Source: Apostichopus japonicus
Taxonomy: Eukaryota; Echinodermata; Holothuroidea; Aspidochirotida; Stichopodidae
Reading direction: 5' to 3'
DNA length: 64,000 nt
NCBI RefSeq assembly: GCF_037975245.1
Contig: NC_092565.1
Coordinates: 13,421,499 to 13,485,498, forward strand
Translations under genes and position numbers: made by a program
Part shown: positions 34,329 to 49,300 of the stretch, piece after piece
Layout of the letters: the number at the start of each line of letters is the position of its first letter
How positions within the stretch are numbered: the first letter of the stretch is position 1
Notes under the pieces: generated by a model
Told to the model about the DNA's origin: nothing
Databases searched by the model: none
Seen by the model: the letters and a program-made list of their open reading frames with translations, nothing else

Positions 34329-37300
34329 TTAAATTTCAAAGCCGAGAGCATCTAAATCCTGGTCTAATAGACAGCTGGATGACTCCCTCAACTTGGACAG
34401 AAACTGTTTTAATTCTTCTTTCTTGAATACCTGTTTACAAAGACAAACAAAAATGTGAAACAACATTTTAATATTAGAGAATTTGCCATAGAATGTTAAT
34501 AAATTAATCTAAGTGCTTCACTTACAATGTTACACTAAATTTAAAAGATATACCTCTTATTCAAGTAGCATATAGATCAATACCTTTTTTTTGTGACATC
34601 AAATGTCACCTTTGACCAACGTTCCATGCCTATGAAGAAGCATTAGCTATATAACAAGTGTTTCCCCTTGATTCACTCTGCCACCACTATCCCTCCTTTC
34701 TCCTACCATCACAAACGGTATGCACTCAGCGTTTTGTTCTTCAACGTTTTGTGGTGGAAACTGTTCCTGTTATCACAGAAATATTTCTAATAACTGGAGA
34801 TGACCCCCTCACATCTAGTTCATTTTTCTCTACTTACTTCGGTATGGAAACTATTGCATCGCAACCTACTATCTTGAGATGTGTGAAATTGCTTCCCTTT
34901 ATAACTTGGACCAAATACAATCATGCAACATTGTGCAGACAAGATGTTATTCATGATCCTATTCATCTTGTAAAGTTCCAAAATTTTACAGAAGGTTTGC
35001 TACATTATTACAAAAGGAGAAAGTTTTATTTTATATAATTATTAAATAATTCTTCCAGTTTAGCTGCGTAGTACCTTGTACAATTGGAACTCTTCGGAGG
35101 CTATTTCGTCTGCCAGAGCTAAGCATTCTCTGTATAGGCCTCTGGTGTGGAGTACCGTATGTAACAGTGTACACAGGAGGGGGATGCACCTCTCACGTAG
35201 CCGAACCAGCTGGTCACCACGGATTGCATCCGGATCATGCCCCTGTAAATTAGCACATACCAATAATAACAATGATAATTTAAGGAACTGCAATATCAAA
35301 CTGATAGGAGATGGGTAAAACTGACACATTAAGGCTGACAATATGAAAACATAGCAGTTTTTATAACACAGGAACCATAGGATTTTACAACAGACAAATT
35401 CCAGAGCTTTCAAAACTGCTACAAAATATTGGAGCCTTATATTATTCCCTGTAAACTCTATATTGTGGACAGCCTGCTACTCCTAACTAAGCTAAACAGC
35501 ACCACAAGGTCGAAGGTCATGGGTCATAGGCCATAATGTCGATGAGGATAACGAGCAAACGTTTGAGAATAAAGACCATAATAACTGGTTAAAAGATAAA
35601 CTCACTTCCCGTTGATCGACCATCCAGCCACCATTGACGAATAAGAGAACATTGTAAGCAGTATCACAGACTGTCTTAGTCAAGATGGATAGAGTCTGGT
35701 CCCACTTGTTAAGTTCCATCTGGTTATCGACAAAAGAAGCATGAAACGTGATAAAATAATATTAATAATATAATAATTATCAGTTAATAATAATCGCTTA
35801 AGCCACCACAAATGTGGGAGAAACACGCAAGGGCTTATGGATTTATTACAACATACACGTCCAATGGCTTCCAATTCAACATTTTAACTCAAATTTGGAA
35901 TAAAACATGTCTGTGTCATGCATACATACATACACCCACATATTGCATTGTATCAGTCAACACACATACAAACACACGCACACAAACGATAGATATGTAC
36001 ATATACACAGATATATTCTAATATATCCTTCTCGCTGAACTGTAAAGAAGAGCGATACTTTTCCGCGATAGTTTTCCCGCCTTTTTTTTAGTAACACACA
36101 ACAGAAGTTATCCTACCAATGATTAGCAAACAGCAGAATTAAAAGTTAAAGCATAAATAATTCCAACCTCAAATTCTCGTTCCTCATGTTCAAATCGGAC
36201 TCTGTCGTGGAAGGAGGCAGATTCTTGATAAACTGGTCCGTTTGGCTTCTTGTTATGGTAATGGTTAAACCAATCATTAAAGGCATCCAATGCATCCTGA
36301 AACAAAACCAAAAATGGACTTGAAAGAGACTGGAAACATGTTTTACAACAAAACTGCTTAATACAGTAAAAAACTGCAATAAATCTCAAGCAGATTTATG
36401 CCACAAATGAGCTGAAACATGGTTTTTTTTTCTCAATGTAGATATTTTTTTCCAAAGAGGAAGATAAATTCTCACAAGCCTTACATTTGTAGTGCACCAA
36501 CTGTTAACTTGTTAACAGTCCAATTGAATCAGCTTTTTAAGGTATTACAGATCAGTGTCCCTGTTCACAGCAACCAACAACAAGAAACACAAAGATTCTA
36601 TGCTTGGAGTAGTTCCTTGCAACCCAGTTTGACTCGATTTAGAAACATGATATTGAGATAAATTTTACTTTTCGACTTCAATATGGGTCACAGTGTACAT
36701 CCCTTCATCAATGGTAGCACATTAATGTCATTATCTATATCACATGCTTTGTTATTCGGTGTTGATCTTATGAAAAACTTTGTCACTTCCAAACAGATTC
36801 ACTTCTTTTCCACTCCTTTTTCTCTCAGATAAAATATGCATTGTATCCTAGCAATTCCATGCTTCTTCACCCAAACCTGGTGCATACAGCTGGTGTATTC
36901 GATATGTTGCTTTCAGATGAACATAACAAGTAAAGTCATGGGTTTTAGTTGTAAAGAAGGCTCTGTCTAAATGCATCTACCATTGGCAATGCATCTCAAA
37001 TGAAACATCAAGTGCAACACGACACAGTAAATACAATATAATACATTACAGCACCGTAACAAAAAAGAAACAATACACTGCAATACATTGCAATGAAACA
37101 CAATACATTCTAGTGCAATGCAAAAGAGTACAATATATTACATTGCAGTGCAATATAATACAGTACAACAGTGCTGTACAATACAAAACACTGCAATGCA
37201 ACATAATACAAAACATTGCAATGCAATACATTTTAGCAAAGTGCAATACAATGCATTGTAACACATTACAGCACTGTGCAATATAATGCTATGAAATACA

Positions 37301-40300
37301 ATACAATACATAGCAAACTGTGTAATGCAACATAAACAATACGTTGCAGCAGAGTGCAAGCACATACAATACAATACAACATATAATGAATTGTAATCAA
37401 GGAGGGTGAGGGAGACAAACCAGATATGATTTGATGCAGAGGTGTTCCCTGATTGCGTTATCATCATCAGGTGGTAGAGGTTCACTGCCTGCTGAAGACT
37501 GCCAGTTACGCATAATTACATCAATAGAGTCAGCAGGAACCTTCTGGAAGACTTCACGAGCTGCATCATGTTTCTTTAATTCTACAAATGGAGTATTGAA
37601 ATTAGCAAACATTACAACTCCATCTTCCTATTAAAATTCTATCTATTCTCAAGATATTCAAGTGACACATGTCGCTAAAAAGGTGTGAATATTCTGAGAT
37701 GCTTAGCTATGTTCAGCTACTATATATTTCCCTGGAAAAGTACTTTTTAGCTCTTCATGTCACACAAATAAAAACTATAAATCGAAAGAGCTGGAGAAGC
37801 TTTATAAATGCTTTTTTTTTAAATACTCAAGACATGTCTTGATCCAAAGCTGAGCTTTAAACACACTACTATCTCTCCACTAGGGTAATACCAAACTCAC
37901 TCACTTTCAACTAAAATGGTAAAGTGGGTGTTTACAATATAAGTGACTCAAATATTTACCCATGTTTTTCTTTTTGTTTTTATTATCTTTTATTCCCTCA
38001 GAATGTTGTAGTTGTGATTTTAGGCAACTTTAACACAGGTGACCTTGTAAAATGACTATTATCATTTCAGAACAAAGATGTCATCCAAACACTTACAATG
38101 AAAAATAGGAGAGGAAATTCTGTGAAGCAAACAGTGGAGAAAGAAATGTCTATTTAAGTGAATTGATGACACTCTTACCTAGGAATGTTCTAATGAGAGC
38201 ATTGCTCTGTTTGAGAGCCTCTGACCGTTGCCATGGATCAAATACCAGCCAAGTGATTGCATCTATCTTCCTCTGGTCCTCCTGTCAAAAAAAGAAAAAC
38301 GAAATTAAAATAGAACTGTTATATTTACAAAATCAGTCGCAAAATACATTCACAGACTGTTTTCTGTTTTGAACGACCAAAATCAGTTTTGGAAGTCGTC
38401 AGTTGGTTTATAATATACTTTCTGCCTCAAACAGACAATTCAGGGCAAATTTTGTAATGGTAGTCTGACCGTCCGAGAAGACAGTATATCTGTCCCGACT
38501 GTAACTAAAATCAGCTTTGGTGGTCGTCCAACAGAACGACTAGTTGTTTATGTCGAATTCAGATTGCATTGTAACTGAACATCCCCAAATAGATAAAATA
38601 TTTGTTTTTATTATGAATCATTTACACCCACAGGAAAGCAGTATTTCCAAACAATTGGCATTATAATAAAGTTTGACCAAAATGATAAATTCTGCGAACA
38701 CTGACAGCTAAGCAAACATTCCAAATGTATGAAAAATGCTTCCTGATCTTTAAAAGCTCACCTCTGTGGTGACAGCTTCCAAAGAATCACTGGGTATGAA
38801 CTCTGAGATGGCATCATCTGATTGCGTACGAATGTTCTCGACAACGGTCTTTGTAATAGCTGCTACATCCAAACCTATGAGGGAAGGAACGGCATGATGA
38901 AATATAACTAGCAATCAAAGACGACCCAGATGACCCAGGTTACAGAACCCCCAGCAAAGGGGCATTAAATATTACTAGGAAACAGGAGAGGGCAGGAAGG
39001 AATGGCAATATGAACTTCCTGATATAACTAGCAATCAGAGACAGACCTGGATCTAACACTGGGTAAGATGGCCGAGGTTACAGAAACCCCAGCAAAGGGG
39101 CACTATAAAAATTATTAGGAAACACTAGAGGGGGGGTGTAGAATGTGACCTATGATTTCCTTGAATATCTTGAAATTATTATTTTTTAACCTTATAACAG
39201 TAAATTATTTGCCCACTGTAGCTAATGCCTAGTATCCTGAATTAAATGAAAATAATTTACCTGAATACACCCTTCCTTTTTATCGTTTTTCATTAAAAAA
39301 ATATATGAAAAAAACCCAGTAGAAATCACTATTATATTGTTGCATGGAAAATAAGACAATCCATTGTTGTCCACCCAGTAAAATTAGAAAATGTCCCCTG
39401 GGATGGGCAAAGGAAATAAAGGCTGCCCGTACAGTAATTCAACAAATGGCTCTATGGTTACTGTTTAAGACAAAAAAAAACTAGCAAAATTTGATACGAA
39501 TCCCGTTCTTACCAGCGTCTTCGGCTAAACGTAAACATCTCTGCTGGTCGTCTGGCTCTGATATACCTGCACACAGAAGAGGAGAAGAAAATACAGCTGG
39601 ATGTTAAATCATAAAATATATAAAATAATTTTAAACTATTCACACTTTGATTTGAATATCTCTACTACAAAACAAAACCCAAAGAGAGAAAAACTGTGAA
39701 ACAAACTGCATATCTTTGGCCAAAAGGACCTATGTATGTAACATACAAAAGTTAGAGGGGCCTAGCATTGTGATCCAAGCAGGATCTTCTTTAGGGGTGG
39801 ATTAAATAAAAAACAGAGGACATATGTACATTGCATAGACAGATGGAGAGACAAGTTAACTTGGAACATTGAGCAAAATGAAACTAAATTTAATTATCTA
39901 GCAGAAGACAAACATCATTGTTTGTAGTTCAAAGTTTTACCTAGTTTATAATATACATTCTGTCACAAACAAACAATTCAGGGCAAATTTTGTAATGGTA
40001 GTCTGACCGTCCAAGAAGACAATATATCTGTTAGTTTTACGACAACTAAAATCAGCTTTGGGGGTCGTCCAGAGGTTAAATCAAATTCAATTTGCATTGT
40101 AATTAAATATCCCCAAACAGATCAAATGATAAATTGGTTTTGCCCTCCATCACTTTGGAGGCACTGAAATTAAACAAAAATAGTGGTATAAGTCTTACTG
40201 GCCTAAAGCTTGTGTTCTATTCACCAAACCTAATACATCTCTCCTACAATGTGTACATGGGAAATTTTGCTACATTTCTTCGAATAACCAACTTTGCTGT

Positions 40301-43300
40301 TTGGACAATCAAAACGTAAGACCTGAATTTTTTTTTTTAAATGTACCCTGCAATTGAATGCACATTTTGTCTCTTTTAAGCTTGTATCTGACTAAAAAAA
40401 AAACAATAAAAAAAAAAAAAAACTTGTATCTGACTGCCCAGAGCTCATAACAAAACAAGCTTTGTGTAAAACACATATTTTACAGGCAGACAGAGGTTAA
40501 TGTAGGTGCACGCTTAAACAGACTTCAGATCTTGAAAAGTCTGCTCCAAATATGCACCAGAAACATACAATAGCAGACATCCACACTGGTGAAGTCTGCT
40601 CAAATGACACATTCTGTAGAATAATTTCATACAACGATACACCCTTCACCGACCAATTATTAATACATTACTCTACATTTGAAGTAAATGATTATATTTT
40701 ACACAATTAAAAAAAAAGAATGTTTGTTCCATAAATGGAACTTTCCACTATGTAAACACTCTCTCTAGGTACTCACCCTCCAAGAATTTAGCGTAGTAAG
40801 CTACCTGAAGTGAGGGTGGTAACTGAGCTACGTAAATGGCTACGAGTTCGGTTCGATTGGAAGCGATCAGATCCTAAGAGGAGAAAGATGAGGGAAGATT
40901 GGAGAAAAGAAACAAAACTACCGTTAAATAGGTCTGTGGTTCTGAATCGATATTCTACTAGGATCAGAGAGAGAAACATATGGTGAAGAGGGACAGAGAG
41001 AACAAAAACCTCACTATACCTAAATCCAAGGCCATGTGTAGGGTAGACCCTTTAGGATTCTCAAGCCTTGGGGCTTTATAAGGTCCTGCATACCCAATTA
41101 TTTCAAGTTTGTGAGCTGAATACTTTTCTGTTTTTTTTTGGGGGGGGCCAGCCGGATTGGAATATTTAGCAGACGAATTCTTGTAGTCTTGAGTACATGT
41201 ACATTTACTTACTATTTATTACTGAAGTGCAGAACTAATGTGCATTTTAAGCGTCAGCAATTATTGGGTATTAAACCTGAAAACCATTGTTAACAAGTAA
41301 TTGATGATACGGTCAAGGAAGAGAATTTTATGCAAATTGTTCTGTTTGTTTAGGTTGTTGATACTAGACAACAGTTAAATCCCTTAGCAGTCTAGTTTAA
41401 CTCAAGTTTCATTCCAAAATATTAAACTATCGTAAAAATTAAGAAACTGTGAAAATTCCTTATTTATCCATGTTAGTATTATTAATATGACAAAAATATC
41501 ACTGTGACAATTTTTTTTTTAAATTCAATGGTATCATCGAAAACTATTCCAAATTAACAAAAACTGACTTTGACAAATGCTTCGATGATGCGGACACTCA
41601 TCTCCTCTCTGGTTTGTAGCCCGAGGCTTCGTATGATCAGAGTGAAATGGGCCATGAATCTGATCATGTGACCCCCGACGGCCTCGTTTGAGTTACTCAG
41701 CCATTCGGCCATCTCTTCGGTCAGAGCTGAAAATTTAAAAACCAAGAAAAGATGATGTTAAGTAAGGATTTCATCAACTGAAGTGGTATTCAAAGTATAC
41801 TGTCTTGCTAAATTAACTTAAAAATAGCGAGGATATCATTTTTAGCTTAAATCTGGACCTCAGGGTTATAGCCCTGGTCTCTACCCACTGAGCTATCCAG
41901 CCCTTAGCCGGTGACGGTCTCCTTGATGGCTGATTCTTTACTGTGGGTACTCTTCAAAAGTCAAAGCACCTTAAATACCATGTAACCAGGGATCACAGCT
42001 GAATACCATTAGATACAAGCCAGAAAGCAGCAGGGAAGCAAATGGTTTTCAAGAGACTCTTGGCTTATTAACTTACTTTCACTTATGTCTTGCATTTTCA
42101 CAAATTAAAATTAATTTAGGAAAACATTACTAACCCACAGCACATCGTAATAACTACTTACATATCCCAATATGGCTTATTGCTTCCAAGACCAGATGTG
42201 TGCCAAAATAAAACTTTTGCATTTTAGATTCATTTGAATTGTATGATTAGATTATACATTCCGGCTAGAACTTGTCATCTATCATCCCTAAAAGCCACTC
42301 AATTATTAACATAAGGATTAATATATTTAATTGATTTTAATGAGGAATACTTAGCTTCACTTACCATCCAATTCATCAAGGATCATGTACTTCTGTACAA
42401 TGTGTTGTTTAAATTTAGCTTGAGTTTCTACACTCTGTCAATGAGTGAAAGGAAAAACAAAAACTTCAATTAGTATTTTATGTTATAACCTCATTATGCA
42501 TATTCATTTTTTATATTATCAAAATTTCCTTTAAAATTATTATGAAAAGTAAAGCAAGAAAATTTAAGCAAATACACAATGACGACTTGCCCCACCCACT
42601 CCCAACAGAATTCATCTGATCCACCTGCACTGAACCATAACAAGTTTGAGGGACCCAATGTCAACAACAGCACAACAAGCCAACCCTGACCCAACAACAT
42701 TGAACTAAACCGTTTGAAGCACCAAACCAGCTAGACCCAACGACTTTCAACAAAAGCATCACACCAGCTTGACTCACCCAAACTGAACCAGAACCTAATC
42801 CAGTCTGACCCACTGAAACTGAACCAAAGTGCCAATTTGCAACCAACCTGACCCACCAACTTTGAACCAAAGCACCAATCCAGTCTGATCCACTGAGACT
42901 GAAACTGAACCAAAGTGCCAATTGAAACCAACCTGGCCCACCAAGTTTGAACCAAAGCACCACATCAGCCTGATCCACCCACACTGAAAAATAACACTAT
43001 CTCATTATGTTGTGCATACCTTGTGTGGGGTTGCTTGCAGCTCATGGAATATGCCTTGGACAGTGAGCCTTTAAAAAAAAAAAGAAAAAAAAAAAGACAT
43101 ATTTTAACACCATTAACAATTTTTTAACACTACGCATGGGAGGGAGGGCACTCTCAACATAAGAAACAAACAAAGGAGAGTACATGCTCACGAATCTTTC
43201 CATTTTCCTCTCTTGAAAATATAGTTTCATTCATGCTGTTTTGCAACGCTCTGTAAAAACTCTACAACTAAGTTCGTCTCATCCAAAGAGGGGGAAATGA

Positions 43301-46300
43301 CAATAATAAAAGCTTCAGCTTTAATTTTTATATGCAAACTAGGCTTATTAAACTTATTAAGAAAGCATTGTACACAAGGCTATGCTGAGTGTTTATATCT
43401 AAAGTGCAAAGCCACAGAGACACACTCAAAGTAGTAACTTCTGTATTGTAAATGTTTGTCTGTTTAAAAAAGAATCATTCCAATAAATATTGAATTTGAC
43501 TTGAATAAATTATGACTGAAATACAAGACATCTGTTGTGACTCTACATAAATATATATCTATATTTTGTTATATTTTATGAGGATGTTTTCATGTTCCAT
43601 GAGAGAAACGTACAAAGTACAAAGTCATCCAATCGTTGTGATTAATGTTGTGCATCTCTACCAAATATCTAACATATATCAAAAGTAAACAAACTGCTTA
43701 AAGAGAAAGAGAGCAGAAATCTTTTGGATTCTTGAAACTCACAATTTCTGGTCAAAGTTGGGAGGAAGAGGTTCCAAGGGTCTGGATAAAGTGAGGTGAT
43801 CCCTGAGTGTTTGTTCTACTTTTTGATCCACCATGACTTTGAAGTAAGCCCAAAGATAATCAGCCCAGGTGTTACAAGCTGGTAGCAGCTGCAAAATAGA
43901 CAAAATACTCAAGTTGTCAAAAAACAAAAGTGAATTTCTCCAACATAAAACAATAACATTTTCAATCATAAGGTCCCGAGTTCAAGTCACTCCAAGATTA
44001 GTGTATGTCATCCAGTTTCAGAGTTGTTGACAATTCATAATCATGGACGTTAAATATGAATCTAAGAGACTGACTTCGGTCAGCTTGTGGCTTTGAAGGC
44101 TTCTTCGCGAGTTCCTGCTTGCAGGAGGATCTAAAGTACATACATACATAAAAACATACATACGTACGATGAGAACAAGCAATTGGAGTTTCTGAAGAAA
44201 AACATTTGTACATGTATAGAATGACAATGTCTCTGCAATAGTCGAAGAGTTTACTCTTTGCCAGTAGCAGAAGTTTACAGTTGTAGGATGGGCCCTGTCC
44301 ATGGATCTCTGCCATGATTTATGTACTACATTAAAGGGTGTGAAGACTCGCGCCAAAAGAAACGTCTCATGCCGGTAATCTGACCTAGTTTCGAATGAGG
44401 TGTAACAGAAGTGTTAAACACCACCATCGATCCCAGAAAATACACACACAGCTTGCTACCATCGGTAATTAGACACTAGTGTACAGTCAATACATACAGC
44501 TGCGGTCAATACCCACAGCACAGTGAACAAACGATACAGCGATGGACATCTCAGCTCCAGCTAAAGATAACAAGGTATGACTATCATTACTGTCTGCATT
44601 TTGTAGCCACACAAACAAAACGTCACTTGCAAGCAACAGAAAGTTAACTTTTTCAGATGGCTGCACCTGGTTTGGAGCGAGTCTTCAATGCCTTTAAAAC
44701 TCACCTCTCTCAAGTTTCCACTGAGGGCAGCAAACATGGCTCTCTCGTACAGATGGAAACGTTCATCCTCTGCCATTCTCCAACAGACCTTCTTCCAAAC
44801 GTCACGGAAGTGATTTCCCTCGATTGGCTCATTGTCGGTACCTTTGGAATGAAGAGCAATATCGTTGATACATATTTATTATACCAATCCATTGTGAAAG
44901 GGAACCCCATTAGGAGAGACCTTAAAAGATAAATGTCAAATTTCTCCCGAGTATTAACTGACATGAGGTGATTCGGAGATATCCGTTTCGAAATTCCGTT
45001 TAGTTACAATTGTAATCAGAAAACACGTCAATTTGTTTTCAGATATTGCCACATCAATTTAGCCTTATGAAATTCAATAACATTTTGATAAACTTAATGT
45101 GTGAGATCAGAATATAACAGCCGATCAGGTCTCATTCTTAATAACAACAAGACTTGGCAAACTGAATGGTTTGACATTTTGCAATCGAGTTGGCAGAAAA
45201 AAAGATTACATGAGTTACTGGACCAATCTCAAGCTAGCTGTGACTTGAAAGAAAAGTGAAAATGGTTTTAAGGTGCACTGCATGGCAACCAAGCTTGAAA
45301 TGTTCTGCAGCCAGTTTGGAACAATTTTCCATTGCTAACACCATTCTATACTGTCTTCCCATATCATGTTTCAATGCACGAGTACTGACAGTATAAACAG
45401 TTCCTTACAATTTTTTCTGATAAAACCCACTCAGGATATTCACACTGCTCAAACTGTCAGTCATTAAAGGTATATAATAGACACTACATACAAGAATAAG
45501 ACAAAGGTTTGGTCCTATTCTAATCACGACGAGACTAAAAAGCTTAAAGGGTGTGAAGACTCGCGCAAAAACAAACGTCTCATGCCAGTAATCTGACCTA
45601 GTTTCGAATGAGGTGTAGCAGAAGTGTTAGACACCACCATCGATCCCAGAAAATACACACACAGCTTTCTACCGTCGGTAATTAGACACTAGTGTACAGT
45701 CAGTACATACAGCTGCGGTCAATACCCACAGCACAGTCTACAAACGATACAGCGATGGACATCTCAGGTCCAGCTAAAGATAACAAGGTGTCACATTTCA
45801 TTACTGTCTGCATTTTGTAGCGACACAAACAAAACGTCACTTGCAAGCAACAGAAAGCTAACTTTTCAGATGGCCGCATGCGGTTTGGGGTGAGTCTTCA
45901 ATGCCTTTAATACAGATATGAGGAGTGAAAAAGAGCATCTACAAAATTTTCTTTACCATCGGTGACGTTTGGGTCGTGATAGAGTCTCCATCCCTCTAGA
46001 GTTGCAGCTCTCCACGATTGTGAGCACTTCTTACAGAGTCTCTGCGCTTCCTCCATCTGACCTGACCTGATGCAGATGAAGACGTCTTTCAACAGCCTCA
46101 CTTCATCCTCCTGAGGACAAACATCATGATAATCCTTTAATCTGTTATTTCTATCAATCTCATAAGCTCATAAGCTTCACATTGGTAGTGCTTCAAATGA
46201 ACTTCTAGTTGGCCTCCTAACTCTTCGGGAATACGGAGCGAAACAAGACTCAGACTAGACTAGTCTAGACTAGAATAGACTGGTCGAGAGTCTACTTAGA

Positions 46301-49300
46301 CTAGAGTAGACTGGACTAGATTAGAATAGATTTAATCCCTGAACAATTCTTTCAATTTCAAATTGTCGTCACTTTACAGAACCTTATAAAATCTTTACCT
46401 TGTCCAGATCGGCCAAGTTTTTGTTCTCTCTGATCGGTGCATCGGGATCCAGGGATGTCACATGATTCTTTGGCAAAGGTACACCACCGCCTGCTCTTTG
46501 CTGCATGTTATGTAAGGAATTTTCCCTGTAGGAGGCAAAATTCACTGGTTAGAAAGTCTTAAACTACGCCATTATCAAACTCATAATGCTGCATCAAACT
46601 ACGGAATACTATATAAACAACAAATCTAACAACATCACAAATATTTCTCATGACTCATGCTTATGTTTTGTTTCCTTCATCAAAATCAAACCAAAGTTTC
46701 CACCTCATTTTGGTAAAATCACAAATATGGAAATCTTTCATCTATGAACCAGTTACCAATCCACACCCCGCCCACCCCCCATGCAGTAGGCATGGCACTA
46801 ATGCTGCAATCTAAGGCCTTTCTTCATATTTTCTCCTAAAGTAGACAAGTTATTTTTTCCCTTTCTACCAAAACTAAGCTTCACAAACAAATTCACAATC
46901 TAAAATACTTACCAACAGACAGACTGAGAGAAATACTCTACTCTTTCACTTTCTGACACTACCTGGTCCGCCGCACAGCTCTCAAGCCAGTCCACGATTA
47001 TCTGGGCCTGTCTTACACTGGCATCTTGATCATACAGATTACTGACCATTTCCTTTTCACTTTTGCCTTCATACTGAGTTTGTGGAAAAAGACCAAGAGA
47101 ATCATTTACAATGAGAGCAGTAGTCTTGAAGTCTTGTGGCTGACAAAAGACTGGTCACAACCACCCCCCTCCCTTCCCCTACCCCCCCCCCCCACATTGG
47201 CCCTCAGTCTGGGTTAAGTCCTGAATGTTTGAATTCCAGTTGTTCTATTCCAGTCAACATTAATGGTGGGGAGAGGGGGAGTGAAGAGTGATGACAAATA
47301 GTTCAACAGAAAGATGTCTGGGAAATTCAAGGTCACCTCCAACCTACCTCCTACCTTAGAGAATCACATTTATTGACACTGCCAAAGAAGAACATATTCC
47401 ACATTCTAAAGAAGGCATTATCAGGTGAAACTTAACAGAATTTCAAACCAAATGAAACAATGTCCTGAATGTTTCTTTTATTGAACTTTTTCAAGAACAT
47501 GTAATATTTGAAGTATTTCATTACCGAAGTCTGGATGTCCAACCCCTCATCCTCCATTCCGTCAGCGGTCATCTGTCGGTCCTGATATAAGGAGCCCAAT
47601 AAGCGCCATGTACACTTCTCTCGTTCCAGCTGGTACAACACTTGCCTTGTTTTCTCAAATCTGATGAGGATTCAAATGAAATTTGAAAGAATAAAAATAC
47701 ATTCAGTTATTTGTTCATCCACAGCTTTACAAGTTTACAGTATAGTAACTGTCTGGTTAGAATACAAAGTAGTACAAAACAGTCAAGTTATAAGAATACA
47801 GTCTGTGTACAAGATAATCCTGGTGAAAGGAAGCACACTAAAACACCCTAAGGGGCTTCTTATCCAGTAGAGGGCTCACAAATATGAGGAAATATACAGA
47901 AACGAAAGACAAGAAACCCCAGTCGACCCGCACAAAGTAAACAACCAACACAGGATGACAATGTGTCATCTGTAATAACAGAAGAAATGTGTAATTTTAT
48001 TCCTGTCTTGTCATTTTTACATTTAAGCTTCCAAACTTGGCAAATACAGTCCCAAGTAAATAATAATATCTAGCTAACCTATTCTCAAGAAGACTTCTCC
48101 CTCCACAAATAAAGAGAAATATATATATATATACAGAACAAGTATTGTTCGATACAGGTGACAAACACCTACAGTGGAATTACGACCTTCCTTACAATCA
48201 GAGTCCATAGCCTAGTGGTTATATACATCTTATGTAAACGTTAAGAGTCTTTAAGAGAATAATCAAAATAATAATGTTTTCTTTACTTGTGCTGTCCAGG
48301 AATGGCTCTTCTGGTTAACTTGCTGAGTAGCTCTACTTGCTCCTGACAGAGTTCCTCATATTTCTGGACCAGAGTAAAGACTGCCGTTGATGACTGATGC
48401 GACTTAAAGCTCTGAAAAAACTCTTCGTACAATCCCTCGGTGGCTATGAGAAGACAGAAACAAAAGCAAAATATGAAACCGTATCTCATTGTACAGTTTG
48501 AATAATAAAGCAATAAACTGGGGAATATATCAAATGGAAATAGAAAAATAGTCATCTCAACTAAGACCCTCCCACATCAATCTCTGTCTACAAAGTAATA
48601 TACAAGCCATCTTTAGCAGTTCTTTCATTCTTCTCTCCATCCCTTGTCCACTAATCCCCTTACATCTATCTCTTTGTGTTTACCATGCTCATTAACCTGC
48701 CTGTATTCTGTGCGTGTTTTTGTCCCTTCTGTTACTGTTACTTGTCATTTAGCCTCTGAAGAAGATCCTACTACGATCGAAACGTCAGGCCAACTTACTT
48801 TTACACAACCCATCTTTACCAGTTCTTTCCTTCATTTATTTGAAAATGTTTACAGTTTCTTTAGGTATCTTGAGTGTGCCTGACAATGTTCAAGTACTTA
48901 TAAAATAGAACTGATCAACATGCATTGCATTGTATTAAGTCTTGCTCACATTTGCTAGAATAAAACTCTACCCATCAGAAAGCTATCAATACAAGATGTT
49001 TACAATGTAGGAGAGAAGAAAATGACAATGATATCCTTACAAAAGAGGTACCTTGTAGCAGGGCCAAAGACAGAGTTTGATTTTATTTTTGTTACCTCCA
49101 CCACCGATAAAAATACTTATCATCTTTGCTTGAGAAACTGCTGTGGTGTACAGATAAAGATACTTATTGCTGATAATGTTTCTTAGATTTTAGTTTTAGG
49201 TTTCAATCTTTATTAAATTTTTATTATTTATCTGAATGCAATAATAGAATACTAGTTAGACCAAGCACCTACTCTCCAAAAGTCAACAGACTGCATTTTT

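Noticed and set aside
35060-35413. NUP107 ending at the stop at 35060 (protein ending YKVLRS)
   Set aside because: A donor exists at AAG|GTACTA and an in-phase terminal exon at 34430-34329 supplies the conserved C-terminus, so the stop at 35060 is intronic.
37046-37485. Cys/Ile/Tyr-rich minus-strand open frames
   Set aside because: They come from the AATACAATACATTGCA array. Only 37421-37581 is coding, as a NUP107 exon in another register.
41846-41905. Functional tRNA gene
   Set aside because: Box A and the anticodon stem look good, but the T arm is degenerate and no 3' acceptor strand pairs with the 5' end. Treated as a SINE remnant.
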